This document shows positions 6,442 through 13,200 of a stretch of DNA of 13,200 nt, piece after piece (positions within the stretch are counted from its first letter, which is position 1; each line of letters opens with the position of its first letter). Source of the DNA: JAVRLS01 sp031961205 (GTDB lineage Archaea; Thermoplasmatota; Thermoplasmata; Thermoplasmatales; Thermoplasmataceae); NCBI GenBank assembly GCA_031961205.1, contig JAVRLS010000027.1:1-13200 (forward strand), read 5' to 3'. The notes beneath the pieces are model-generated. The model was given only the letters and a program-made list of their open reading frames with translations. It was not told the origin of the DNA and did not search any database. The translations under genes were made by a program, and so were the position numbers.

Positions 6442-7350
6442 ATGATATACATAAGCGAGGAGGAGGTTAATCAGAATTATGACATGAAATCGTCCATAGA
6501 TGCCATGAAACATGCATTTGAGGCACTGCACTCGGGAAAAGCCTCTGTATCGATCAGGCAGAGAACTCCGGCTGGCAGTTCCATTCTGAATACTATGCCG
6601 GCAGCGATCGCTGAATACGGCATATCCGGTTTAAAAGCCTATATCGCTACTCCGAAAGGGGCCCGTTTTGTTGTCATTGTCTTTGACACTGAAACGTCCG
6701 ATCTAATTGCGGTTATTGAAGCAAACCGCCTTGGCCAGATAAGAACCGGAGCAGTCACAGCATTTGCAACATCGATCATGCATTCGGGCAGTGGAGATGT
6801 GTTCACGCTCATAGGATCAGGATTCCAGGCCGAAACGCAGCTTGAGGGGATGATAAACGTAAAAAAGCCGTCCGAAATCAGGGTATACTCATCGCACATT
6901 TATAATGCAAAGAATTTTGCGGACAGGATGGGAAATAACTTCGGGATAGACATAAAACCTTTTGACGACATTAAAAGGGCTCTTAAAGATGCGGATATAA
7001 TAACCAGCATAACGAACAGCAGGGAACCCATAATTTTCAGGGATATGATCGGTGAAAATTATCATATAAATCTCGCCGGAGCAAATGTAACCGAGAGAAG
7101 GGAGGCAGATCTTTCCGTATTCAGCGCATCGGACCTTGTCGTTTCCGAGCATCTGGAGCAGTCCATAATTGAATCATCCGAGATATCCGGATTCCTGAAG
7201 ATCGGCGGAAAGGTGGCCGAGCTGAAGGATGTTGCCGGTAATCCGAAAGAATTTTCAGGAAAGAAGAGAACAGTGTTCAAGTCCATGGGCATCGGCATTG
7301 AGGATGTTGCATCCGCATATGTTGTACTTAAAAACATGGGGATACTGTAA
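6442..7350 (+). CDS. Ornithine cyclodeaminase / alanine dehydrogenase / mu-crystallin family protein
   Basis: A 302-aa NAD(P)-binding oxidoreductase-type protein. GLKAYIATP carries the family's conserved lysine (Lys65); EANRLGQIRTGAVTAFAT (94-111) is the most diagnostic segment; GSGFQA (125-130) is the Rossmann nucleotide loop; VFKSMGIGIEDVASA closes the conserved core. Members act as ornithine cyclodeaminase, archaeal alanine dehydrogenase or ketimine (pyrroline-2-carboxylate) reductase, and sequence alone does not separate these well. The aspartate that does catalysis in ornithine cyclodeaminase and Archaeoglobus alanine dehydrogenase is replaced by asparagine here (GAN at 213-215), arguing against classical cyclodeaminase activity. 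I start at the ATG at 6442, where the family similarity begins, not the in-frame TTG at 6361. The 3' end faces polB with a 7-nt gap. Confidence 0.88.
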   Translation: MIYISEEEVNQNYDMKSSIDAMKHAFEALHSGKASVSIRQRTPAGSSILNTMPAAIAEYGISGLKAYIATPKGARFVVIVFDTETSDLIAVIEANRLGQIRTGAVTAFATSIMHSGSGDVFTLIGSGFQAETQLEGMINVKKPSEIRVYSSHIYNAKNFADRMGNNFGIDIKPFDDIKRALKDADIITSITNSREPIIFRDMIGENYHINLAGANVTERREADLSVFSASDLVVSEHLEQSIIESSEISGFLKIGGKVAELKDVAGNPKEFSGKKRTVFKSMGIGIEDVASAYVVLKNMGIL

Positions 7351-7357
7351 ATATTGA

Positions 7358-9748
7358 TCAGAAAAAACTGTCCAGTGTCCCATTTTTTCTATTTCCAGAA
7401 TCGGGGTTTTTCGATTTCTCTCCAGAAACGTGGAAACTATCAAGATTTGACTGGCTTTTCTCCCCCGGTATTTCCTTCCTGAAAACGTCTATGACCCTGT
7501 TCAGGGTTTCTTCCAGACGCTTTGCATAATAATCCCAGTCCGGTTTAATTTCAAATGCCTTTCCGTAAATGTAGGGCTCAACTTCCTGCGGTGTCCTCTT
7601 TCCATTCGTTACTATCCATGAGACCTTCATTCCCGGCACAAAAGTTTCACCGCGCTCAATCAGTTTTTTTGCTGTCCTGATATTTGCAAGCGATTCTGTA
7701 TTTGCCTTATAACTTCCGAATGATTTGGCGGTTCTTGATATCACAAGTTCCTCTATGTTTACCGAGGTATCGCCGCTCCGAACCTTCTTCACCAGATCCT
7801 CCGAGTATTTTATTGCTCCGTCAACATCCCGGTTAAGTATATAATCGATGACCTTTGAAAGTGCAATGCTCTGCAGATCAAATGAATCTGTACGTCTTAC
7901 CTCATATCCCCGGACTATTATCTCGCCTCTGGATTCAGGAGGATAGACACAGCGCCCGGCATAGCGTTTTTTTGCTCCGTGCGAGAACAGCGGATCGAAA
8001 ACCATCTGGAAATCCAGCGTGAGATTCTCGGTCTTTGAGAGCCTTTCGCTGAGTTCCTTTCCGGTCATGATGGCATCCTCTGTCGTATTTTTCTCTGATT
8101 CTATAAAAACGCTGTCAGTATCGCCGTATATGACTTTCAGGCCCTGCTGCTCTATAACGTCTATGATGTGTTTTATGGTCGTTCTTGCAAATGCGGTTAT
8201 TGCGCTGCCGATCCTCTGGTCGGTGAATCTGTAAAATGATGAGGCAAGTACGCCGTAAAAGGTATTCATAACAACCTTGATGGCCCCCTGGATCCCGTCA
8301 AGAAAGTTCTTTTCATCGGCACTCCCGGCTTTCTTCATCCTTGCCTTCACGTTATCGCGTTCGTTCATCAGGTCATTGAGTATCTGGGGGATCAGGCCAA
8401 CCTTCCTTTCAGGAGAATCGAACCTTATTCCGGTTGGAGAGATAATTTCACCCTCCGGATCCAGTGTTGTGAAGCATACGTTGTACTTTATGATCATGGA
8501 AGGGTACATGCTTTTGAAATCAAGGACTATTACATTAGAATAGAGCCCTGCCCCGATCGTATGGACATATCCGCCCTCTATCTCCCCTTCCTTTGTTTCG
8601 TGCATGTTCATTGGAACGCCTATACCCCTTCTGTCAGCAGCCCTGATCAAAATGGAATCGACATAATTGCTTGTTCCACCGTTCGCAACATCGTCCATGG
8701 GGAGTTTTGCAACGGTTGACATGAACATGTACCTCTCAACCACATGAAGCTTTTCAAATATCCTGAGCGTAAGATCTGCATCTTTTATGCAGTATTTGAT
8801 CACATCTTCCCTCCTCTTCTGCCATTCGTTTTCTATGTTGAGGCGGTCGACGTCGTTTTTTCCTTCTCCAAGAAGTACATTTGATACGTAATCAAGGCTT
8901 TCATGTTTTGGATGCATTATCTTCTTGACACTCCACCACGTATCATTAATCAGCCTTCCGTGAACTCTCCAGAACTGTTCAACTATCCTCCTTGGCTGGG
9001 ACCTGTCCCTTCCTGCATCAAGGCTAATCCCGTATTTCCCCATCCTTGAGAGTATTACCGGGAGATCATAGCCATCGCTGTTGTAGCCAGTCATTATATC
9101 CGGATCTTCCTTGCGTATGAGATCTGCAAAGCCTTGCAGGATATCGCGCTCATCTCCTGAAATGCTCCCTTCTTTCCTTTCATTTCCCTGCTTTGTGACA
9201 TATCCGATTACAAAGATCCTCCCGTATTCATCCTTTCCCTCTTTCTGAATCGCATTCTCTATGTCAAAGCTCAATACTTTCAGATCCGGGTTGAAAGGTT
9301 CAACGTTCTCTATCCTATCTATCCTCAAAACGTAATCAGTTGTGAATTCCGCTTCCTTTTCCCGGATGTCGTCACCGGTGATCTTTACGCATGATCCCAG
9401 ATCGAAGTCATAGATAAACCTGTGGTGGAAAGGTATGTCGGCTGCAAGAACTTCAAACGGGCATTTTTTCCTGAAATCCGGCACCTTCCACGGTGAATGT
9501 ATATAAACCTTCAGAACATCCACATCCCGGCCCCTCAGCCAGAGTTTTTGCTGATCAGCCTTTATAAATTCAGGATCGCTTTCAAGGTTCTTCACATAAT
9601 CCTGATCCGGAGACACCACGTAAAAATAAGGCTTGAATCCAAAGTAAAGAGCAGAAACCGATTTTCCATCCGCTGTGCGGCCGAATAATTCGACAGCAAC
9701 ATCCCTCTGCCTGTAAGAGGCGGAAACCAATCTCATGCTTATTTCCAT
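7358..9748 (-). CDS. polB: DNA polymerase family B (archaeal PolB, intein-free)
   Basis: Replicative/repair DNA polymerase of 796 aa, the usual size. The 3'-5' exonuclease is complete: Exo I FDIE (Asp162, Glu164), Exo II YNSDGYDLP (Asp228), Exo III YCIKDAD (Tyr319, Asp323). Polymerase motifs follow in order: A, LDFKSMYPS with Asp410; B, KVVMNTFYG (491-499); C, YGDTDS (541-546, Asp543 and Asp545). KKRYAGR (593-599) is the thumb-side DNA contact. The N-terminal segment with VYIHSPWKVP and DIPFHHR matches the archaeal uracil-sensing domain region. Motifs A, B and C, common intein sites in archaeal polB, are uninterrupted. The C-terminal tail has two PIP-like motifs, QSNLDSFH (766-773) and NGTLDSFF (789-796), for the sliding clamp. 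The ATG at 9748 has a TATA-like box about 27 nt upstream. Divergent from the channel gene. Confidence 0.97.
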   Translation of the reverse strand: MEISMRLVSASYRQRDVAVELFGRTADGKSVSALYFGFKPYFYVVSPDQDYVKNLESDPEFIKADQQKLWLRGRDVDVLKVYIHSPWKVPDFRKKCPFEVLAADIPFHHRFIYDFDLGSCVKITGDDIREKEAEFTTDYVLRIDRIENVEPFNPDLKVLSFDIENAIQKEGKDEYGRIFVIGYVTKQGNERKEGSISGDERDILQGFADLIRKEDPDIMTGYNSDGYDLPVILSRMGKYGISLDAGRDRSQPRRIVEQFWRVHGRLINDTWWSVKKIMHPKHESLDYVSNVLLGEGKNDVDRLNIENEWQKRREDVIKYCIKDADLTLRIFEKLHVVERYMFMSTVAKLPMDDVANGGTSNYVDSILIRAADRRGIGVPMNMHETKEGEIEGGYVHTIGAGLYSNVIVLDFKSMYPSMIIKYNVCFTTLDPEGEIISPTGIRFDSPERKVGLIPQILNDLMNERDNVKARMKKAGSADEKNFLDGIQGAIKVVMNTFYGVLASSFYRFTDQRIGSAITAFARTTIKHIIDVIEQQGLKVIYGDTDSVFIESEKNTTEDAIMTGKELSERLSKTENLTLDFQMVFDPLFSHGAKKRYAGRCVYPPESRGEIIVRGYEVRRTDSFDLQSIALSKVIDYILNRDVDGAIKYSEDLVKKVRSGDTSVNIEELVISRTAKSFGSYKANTESLANIRTAKKLIERGETFVPGMKVSWIVTNGKRTPQEVEPYIYGKAFEIKPDWDYYAKRLEETLNRVIDVFRKEIPGEKSQSNLDSFHVSGEKSKNPDSGNRKNGTLDSFF
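7383..7388 (+). terminator. T-tract, possible terminator of the cyclodeaminase-family gene
   Basis: TTTTTTCTATTT begins 33 nt after the stop codon, inside the 3' end of the oppositely oriented polB. With only 7 nt between the two genes, the plus-strand transcript must end inside polB. Confidence 0.3.
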
Positions 9749-9770
9749 TTGATTACTAAATACCTATCCG

Positions 9771-9780
9771 TTTATAATAA
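9771..9780 (-). promoter_or_regulatory. TATA-like box for polB
   Basis: Read on the minus strand this is TTATTATAAA, centred about 27 nt before the ATG at 9748, consistent with a leaderless transcript. Confidence 0.5.
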
Positions 9781-9812
9781 TTTCCTCCCGGCCTTTTCTT
9801 TAATCAACAAAC

Positions 9813-9818
9813 TTTAAG
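9813..9818 (+). promoter_or_regulatory. TATA-like box for the channel gene
   Basis: TTTAAG is centred about 27 nt before the TTG at 9843. The alternative ATG at 9867 would then have a leader of roughly 25 nt without a well-placed Shine-Dalgarno. Confidence 0.4.
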
Positions 9819-9842
9819 AGATCATTTTGCCTGATCTTCCTG

Positions 9843-10961
9843 TTGGAGAGCAGTTTTGAAAAACTAATGGCTGCATTCGTGTCCCTTTCCGGCCTGATTA
9901 CTATGATCTTTGGCATACTGGCCCTCAGGGGTGCTCCGCAGTTCATAAACCCGGTTTTCCGGAACCCGCTTGTTCTGGGAATAAGGGATGGCATAGCTTT
10001 CTTTTCCGTTTTAATAGGCTTCGTAATAATAAGGGTTGGTTTTTCTCTCAAGAATATGGCAAGGAGAACGTGGAGAGTCGCCTTCATATCGATAATCGCA
10101 ACAACAGCTATCATGTCGTTCAATGGCCTTGCCCTTTTTTATCCGACGCTCATTGGCATAGCGCTCAATGTTACCGTAATTGTCATGCTGCTTCGCCATG
10201 TGAAAGATTACACGACGCAGTCGGGAAGAATAATGAGTCCGGAGCTCATAACTGCACTGATAACCGTTACGTTTACAGTATCGTATGGAATCGGCGGTAC
10301 ACTGTTCCTGGGATCACAGTTCAGGCCGCACATAACAGATCTTGGAAACGCCATATATTACACCGGCGAAACGGTAACGACGCTTGGTTTTGGAGACATC
10401 CTGCCCGTTACTCTGGAATCGAAACTCTTTACAATTTCCCTGGCTATTTTAGGAATTGCAACCTTCTTCGGGGCGGTGACTGCCCTTATTTCCCCGATGA
10501 TAGAAAAAAGGATTGGTGGTATCGTGAATATAATGACAAAGCATCAGATAGAAACTCTTGATGGATACGTTCTTGTACTTGGCTATTCCAGCTTCATTTC
10601 GCTGTATATAGACCAGATGAAAGATAACGGAACAACGGTGGTAATAGTTGATGATGAGAGTGGCAATATCGAAGCTTTGAGGGATCGTGGTTTTAGCGTA
10701 ATAAACAGAAAGGCTGATGATGAGGATATCCTTCTCTCCTTCAATCTTCAAAAGGCAAAGCAGATAATAGTGTCATCCGGAAATGACGGCTACAACATGA
10801 TGATTCTATCATCGTTAAAGGAATCCGGAACAGTTGATATGAAAAAAGTGAATATTATTGTAAATGAACACAGGAACAGGAAAAAATTTGAAGGAGAAAA
10901 TATAAATATAATTGATCTGACGTACATGATAGGCGAAAATCTTAAAAATTCGTTGCACTGA
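9843..10961 (+). CDS. Six-TM potassium channel-like protein with RCK/TrkA-N-like domain
   Basis: A 372-aa membrane protein. Four hydrophobic segments (about 9-28, 47-67, 78-100, 101-120) precede a pore module: helix at 134-157, pore loop with the filter TLGFGD (180-185, a variant of TVGYGD), and helix at 193-219. Residues 240-372 form a cytosolic RCK/TrkA-N-like domain, with strand YVLVLGYSS (242-250) and VVIVDDES (266-273). The expected GxGxxG nucleotide loop is broken, reading GYSSFI, so normal NAD/ATP binding is doubtful; no RCK-C domain follows. The first four helices lack the regular arginine series of a voltage sensor. Likely a potassium channel at the cytoplasmic membrane, gated by an unknown ligand. 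The start is uncertain: TTG at 9843 fits the TATA spacing, while ATG at 9867 would remove eight residues. Confidence 0.85.
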   Translation: MESSFEKLMAAFVSLSGLITMIFGILALRGAPQFINPVFRNPLVLGIRDGIAFFSVLIGFVIIRVGFSLKNMARRTWRVAFISIIATTAIMSFNGLALFYPTLIGIALNVTVIVMLLRHVKDYTTQSGRIMSPELITALITVTFTVSYGIGGTLFLGSQFRPHITDLGNAIYYTGETVTTLGFGDILPVTLESKLFTISLAILGIATFFGAVTALISPMIEKRIGGIVNIMTKHQIETLDGYVLVLGYSSFISLYIDQMKDNGTTVVIVDDESGNIEALRDRGFSVINRKADDEDILLSFNLQKAKQIIVSSGNDGYNMMILSSLKESGTVDMKKVNIIVNEHRNRKKFEGENINIIDLTYMIGENLKNSLH

Positions 10962-10992
10962 CAGCATAAATCAATATCTGTGATTTAAAGAA

Positions 10993-11009
10993 GTTTAAGT
11001 ATTTAAAAG
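10993..11009 (+). promoter_or_regulatory. TATA-like region for the MoaD/ThiS-like gene
   Basis: Two overlapping candidates, GTTTAAGT (centre about 27 nt before the ATG) and TTTAAAAG (about 18 nt before it). The first has the better spacing for a leaderless transcript from 11024. Confidence 0.4.
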
Positions 11010-11023
11010 TAATAACTATAAAT

Positions 11024-11296
11024 ATGGCAAAAGTAAGATATTATGCCACACTCAGGCCGATAACAAAAACGAAAAGTGATGACATAGATCCTGTTGATGA
11101 TGTGGAATCGCTCCTTTCACTGCTGATAGAAAAGTATGGAACTCCCTTCAGGAATGCCCTTTTCAACGGTGATTCGCTGTTCAGCAATGTTATTATCCTT
11201 CTAAATGGCAAAAACGTGAATTCCATCGAAAGACTTAAGACTAAAATAGGAAAGGATGATAATATTGATATTTTCCCTCCTGTTGCAGGAGGATAA
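11024..11296 (+). CDS. Small ubiquitin-like MoaD/ThiS (SAMP-type) beta-grasp protein
   Basis: A 90-aa protein with the beta-grasp pattern: strand VRYYATLRPI at the N-terminus, a helix at about 28-38 (ESLLSLLIEKYG), strand VIILLNGKNV (56-65), and the ending DNIDIFPPVAGG. The exposed C-terminal Gly-Gly is the site adenylated by an E1-like enzyme and converted to thiocarboxylate or joined to lysines. Such proteins give sulfur to molybdopterin or tungstopterin (MoaD), act in thiamine or tRNA thiolation, or tag proteins (SAMPs); several roles can coexist in archaea. FPPVAGG is closest to the MoaD pattern. Its stop lies 4 nt from the end of the pterin-dependent AOR gene on the other strand, which supports a cofactor role by context. 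No E1 or MoaE gene is in the window. Confidence 0.88.
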   Translation: MAKVRYYATLRPITKTKSDDIDPVDDVESLLSLLIEKYGTPFRNALFNGDSLFSNVIILLNGKNVNSIERLKTKIGKDDNIDIFPPVAGG

Positions 11297-11300
11297 GAAT

Positions 11301-13112
11301 TTATAATTTATAGAAGTCAAGATCCAGGTTTTTAAGTGTCTCCTCCTTTGGATACCCTTTCGCATCCCATCCTCTCTCGCGATAATAATCCTTCAGCAAC
11401 GCATCCAGCGGTACAGTTTGACCCTTATTCGGGCCCTTCGGTATGCCATTCTTAATGTACCTTTCCGGAAGCCTGTCCTCTTCGGGCTTTATCCCCGCCT
11501 TCAGGTTGAACAGCCTTTCCATGTTCCATACACGTTCCGCTGCCTTCATTATTTCATCTTTCGTATAGTCGAATCCTGTTACAGCATTTATAAGATCGAG
11601 ATAGTCATCCAGGTTGAGAGCGAACGATGGGAACTGGCAGAGGCCGGAACAATCCATGACTTCCGTGAAATCCTGTACGTACTTGACGAGAGCCGCTTTT
11701 CCCTCGAACTTTGTTGGTTCAGAGACCGGCTCTACGCCGAGTATTTCGTTTGATATCGTATACGCCCTCATGTGAGAACCGCCGATATTGCTTGTCGCAT
11801 ATTCCAGTGCCATACCCCACACACCCCTGGGATCGTATGCTGCGAGTTCCTGGCCCTTAACACTCATAGAAGATTCAGGAGATCCGTACTTTTCAGCAAG
11901 CCTCCTGGATCCTTCTGCAAGTATATTCCCGAAGCCTCTCCTGTACGCAAGCGTTTCACTCATTTCAAGTACAGCGCTTGTATTTCCGAACCTGGGCTTC
12001 GTTGGGCCAACGTCCCTGTCCGGTATCTTTCCATTCTCATAAAGTTCCATTGCACATGACATTGTCTGACCTGCGCTGATCGTATCATAGCCGAGCCTGT
12101 CAGCGTTGTCGTTTGCGCTTATTATGGTGTAAAAGTCGTGAACCCCGGTATTCGGCCCGAGGGACCATGTGCTTTCGTATTCTGGGCCTTCACTCTCCCT
12201 TCCGTTTAGTGTAGTAACACGGCCGCATCCTATTGGGCATGCAAAACATGGCTGATTCCGCAGAAGATATGTTTCAGCAAGCGTCTCACCACTTACCTCG
12301 TCCGCAATGGGATCATCGCCGGAAACCGTGGAATTCTTTTCAGAATATATGCCGGACCTGTTTATGATGTTGGTGAGGACCTCCGTGCCAAACTGCGTCA
12401 GACCCTGTGATGTAACTGGATTTTCCTTGATCTTCTTCAACATTTTTGGAAGGACAACACGGTATTTCTCCGGTTCAGCAATGGTCGGCATTCTTCCCTT
12501 TGTAACAACAACTGCCTTCAGGTTCTTCGATGCCATTACTGCACCGACACCGTTCCTGCCGGCGGCCCTGTGCTTGTCATTCACAACGGAGGCAATTTTC
12601 ACAAGGTTCTCTCCGGCTGGCCCTATGCATGCAACGCTGATATTTCCGCCAATCCTCTCATTCAGCAGATCAGTGGTTTCAAAGACGTCCTTTCCCCAGA
12701 GATCAGATGCGTCCCGTATCTCCACTTTCCCATCATCCACAAAAAGATAAACCGGTTTTGGCGATTTACCGGTGAATATAATCATATCAAAGCCCGTATG
12801 CTTTAATTTTGCCCCGAAATAGCCACCGGAATTGCTTCTCGTTATCGTCCCGGTCAGCGGGCTCTTGGTTACTATCATATATCTGGCTGCGGTTGGTGCA
12901 TTGGTTCCGGTTAACGGTCCGGGGGCCATTATCATCGGGTTATCTGGCGAATACGGATCTATCTTCGGATCGGCTTCGTCTACGTAATATCTTGTGGCCA
13001 GGCCCTGTCCGCCGATGTAATCGCGTGCCCATTTCATGTTGGTATTTTCAGTGGTAATTTTTCCGGTTGTAAGATCAACTCTCAGGAATTTTCCTGTAAA
13101 TCCACCAGTCAT
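11301..13112 (-). CDS. aor: Aldehyde:ferredoxin oxidoreductase (tungstopterin, 4Fe-4S)
   Basis: Oxidises aldehydes to carboxylic acids with ferredoxin as electron acceptor, in the cytosol. The protein is 603 aa, like Pyrococcus AOR. The N-terminus (GKFLRVDLTTGKI, then MAPGPLTGT and SPLTGTITRSNSGGYFG) is the pterin-binding AOR_N domain. Cysteines of the 4Fe-4S cluster are CFACPIGC (289, 292, 296) and Cys492 in DCSGLC; DTISAG (from Asp343) and DCSGLC (from Asp487) are the two DxxG-type pterin loops. GPEYES (from about 309) and SNIGGSHMRAY with His447 line the active site. The ATG at 13112 is preferred to the in-frame TTG at 13121 because it fits the family N-terminus and lies 33 nt after the centre of a TATA box. 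The aldehyde substrate cannot be told from sequence. It converges on the MoaD-like gene. Confidence 0.95.
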   Translation of the reverse strand: MTGGFTGKFLRVDLTTGKITTENTNMKWARDYIGGQGLATRYYVDEADPKIDPYSPDNPMIMAPGPLTGTNAPTAARYMIVTKSPLTGTITRSNSGGYFGAKLKHTGFDMIIFTGKSPKPVYLFVDDGKVEIRDASDLWGKDVFETTDLLNERIGGNISVACIGPAGENLVKIASVVNDKHRAAGRNGVGAVMASKNLKAVVVTKGRMPTIAEPEKYRVVLPKMLKKIKENPVTSQGLTQFGTEVLTNIINRSGIYSEKNSTVSGDDPIADEVSGETLAETYLLRNQPCFACPIGCGRVTTLNGRESEGPEYESTWSLGPNTGVHDFYTIISANDNADRLGYDTISAGQTMSCAMELYENGKIPDRDVGPTKPRFGNTSAVLEMSETLAYRRGFGNILAEGSRRLAEKYGSPESSMSVKGQELAAYDPRGVWGMALEYATSNIGGSHMRAYTISNEILGVEPVSEPTKFEGKAALVKYVQDFTEVMDCSGLCQFPSFALNLDDYLDLINAVTGFDYTKDEIMKAAERVWNMERLFNLKAGIKPEEDRLPERYIKNGIPKGPNKGQTVPLDALLKDYYRERGWDAKGYPKEETLKNLDLDFYKL

Positions 13113-13140
13113 TTCTATCAATAATAACAGTGATAGTATC

Positions 13141-13150
13141 TATATAAATA
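13141..13150 (-). promoter_or_regulatory. TATA-like box for the AOR gene, possibly shared
   Basis: Read on the minus strand this is TATTTATATA, predicting transcription from about 13118 and a leader of about 6 nt before the ATG at 13112. Read on the plus strand it is TATATAAATA, 20 nt before an ATG at 13165, so it could serve both directions. Confidence 0.5.
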
Positions 13151-13164
13151 TTGCCAAAATTGTC

Positions 13165-13200
13165 ATGAACGTTGAAAATCCCTGCAAAAATCATCATGCC
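13165..13200 (+). CDS. Possible start of an unidentified gene at the right edge
   Basis: Twelve codons from an ATG read MNVENPCKNHHA and run off the window. The frame is open, and the TATA-like box at 13141-13150 is 18-20 nt upstream, slightly short for a leaderless start. The Cys and His-His could be metal ligands, but the fragment is far too short to identify. Confidence 0.25.
   Translation, partial: MNVENPCKNHHA

Noticed and set aside
7358..9748. Possible intein in the DNA polymerase
   Set aside because: Motifs A, B and C are continuous and the length of 796 residues is normal for an intein-free PolB.
12307..12750. 147-codon plus-strand frame opposite AOR
   Set aside because: The AOR reading has intact cofactor motifs across this region; the frame is an antisense shadow.

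Overview
The window looks like chromosomal DNA of a Thermoplasmatales-type euryarchaeon (Thermoplasma/Ferroplasma relatives). Evidence: the truncated gene at the left edge closely resembles the N-terminus of Thermoplasma tricorn-interacting factor F3; there is an archaeal family B DNA polymerase, an archaeal-type serine hydroxymethyltransferase, an aldehyde:ferredoxin oxidoreductase and a ubiquitin-like MoaD/ThiS protein; and AT-rich TATA-like boxes lie about 25 nt before many start codons, as expected for leaderless archaeal transcripts. I cannot name the species.

Layout. Left third, minus strand (reading right to left): a glyA-CBS-domain operon (5601 to 3357, overlapping by 14 nt), a 292-bp gap holding a probable terminator and promoter, then tldD-tldE (3064 to 357, 5 nt apart) and the start of tricorn factor F3 (313 to the left edge). 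TldD, TldE and F3 are all predicted peptidases, so this is a small peptide/protein-turnover cluster. A 143-bp divergent region with several inverted repeats separates glyA from a MarC-family membrane protein (plus strand, from 5745), which is followed by an ornithine cyclodeaminase/alanine dehydrogenase-family enzyme (6442-7350). Facing it with a 7-nt gap is an intein-free family B DNA polymerase (9748 to 7358). Divergent from the polymerase is a six-TM potassium-channel-like protein with a cytosolic RCK-like domain (9843-10961), followed by a small Gly-Gly-ending beta-grasp protein (11024-11296). That gene converges, with a 4-nt gap, on a tungsten aldehyde:ferredoxin oxidoreductase (13112 to 11301). 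The right edge may hold the first 12 codons of another plus-strand gene.

How the genes fit together. Three associations are plausible: F3 with TldD/E (late protein degradation), SHMT with the CBS protein (co-transcribed one-carbon enzyme and nucleotide sensor), and the MoaD-like protein with AOR (pterin cofactor supply). The rest looks like dense housekeeping sequence. I found no tRNA, rRNA, CRISPR array, transposon or phage sequence. I also saw no clearly undescribed multi-gene system. The best leads are a CBS protein with a C-terminal region that reads like the HPF/RaiA ribosome-hibernation fold, two PIP-box-like motifs at the polymerase C-terminus, a hairpin holding the tldD Shine-Dalgarno in its loop before a TTG start, and the repeat-rich glyA/marC intergenic region.
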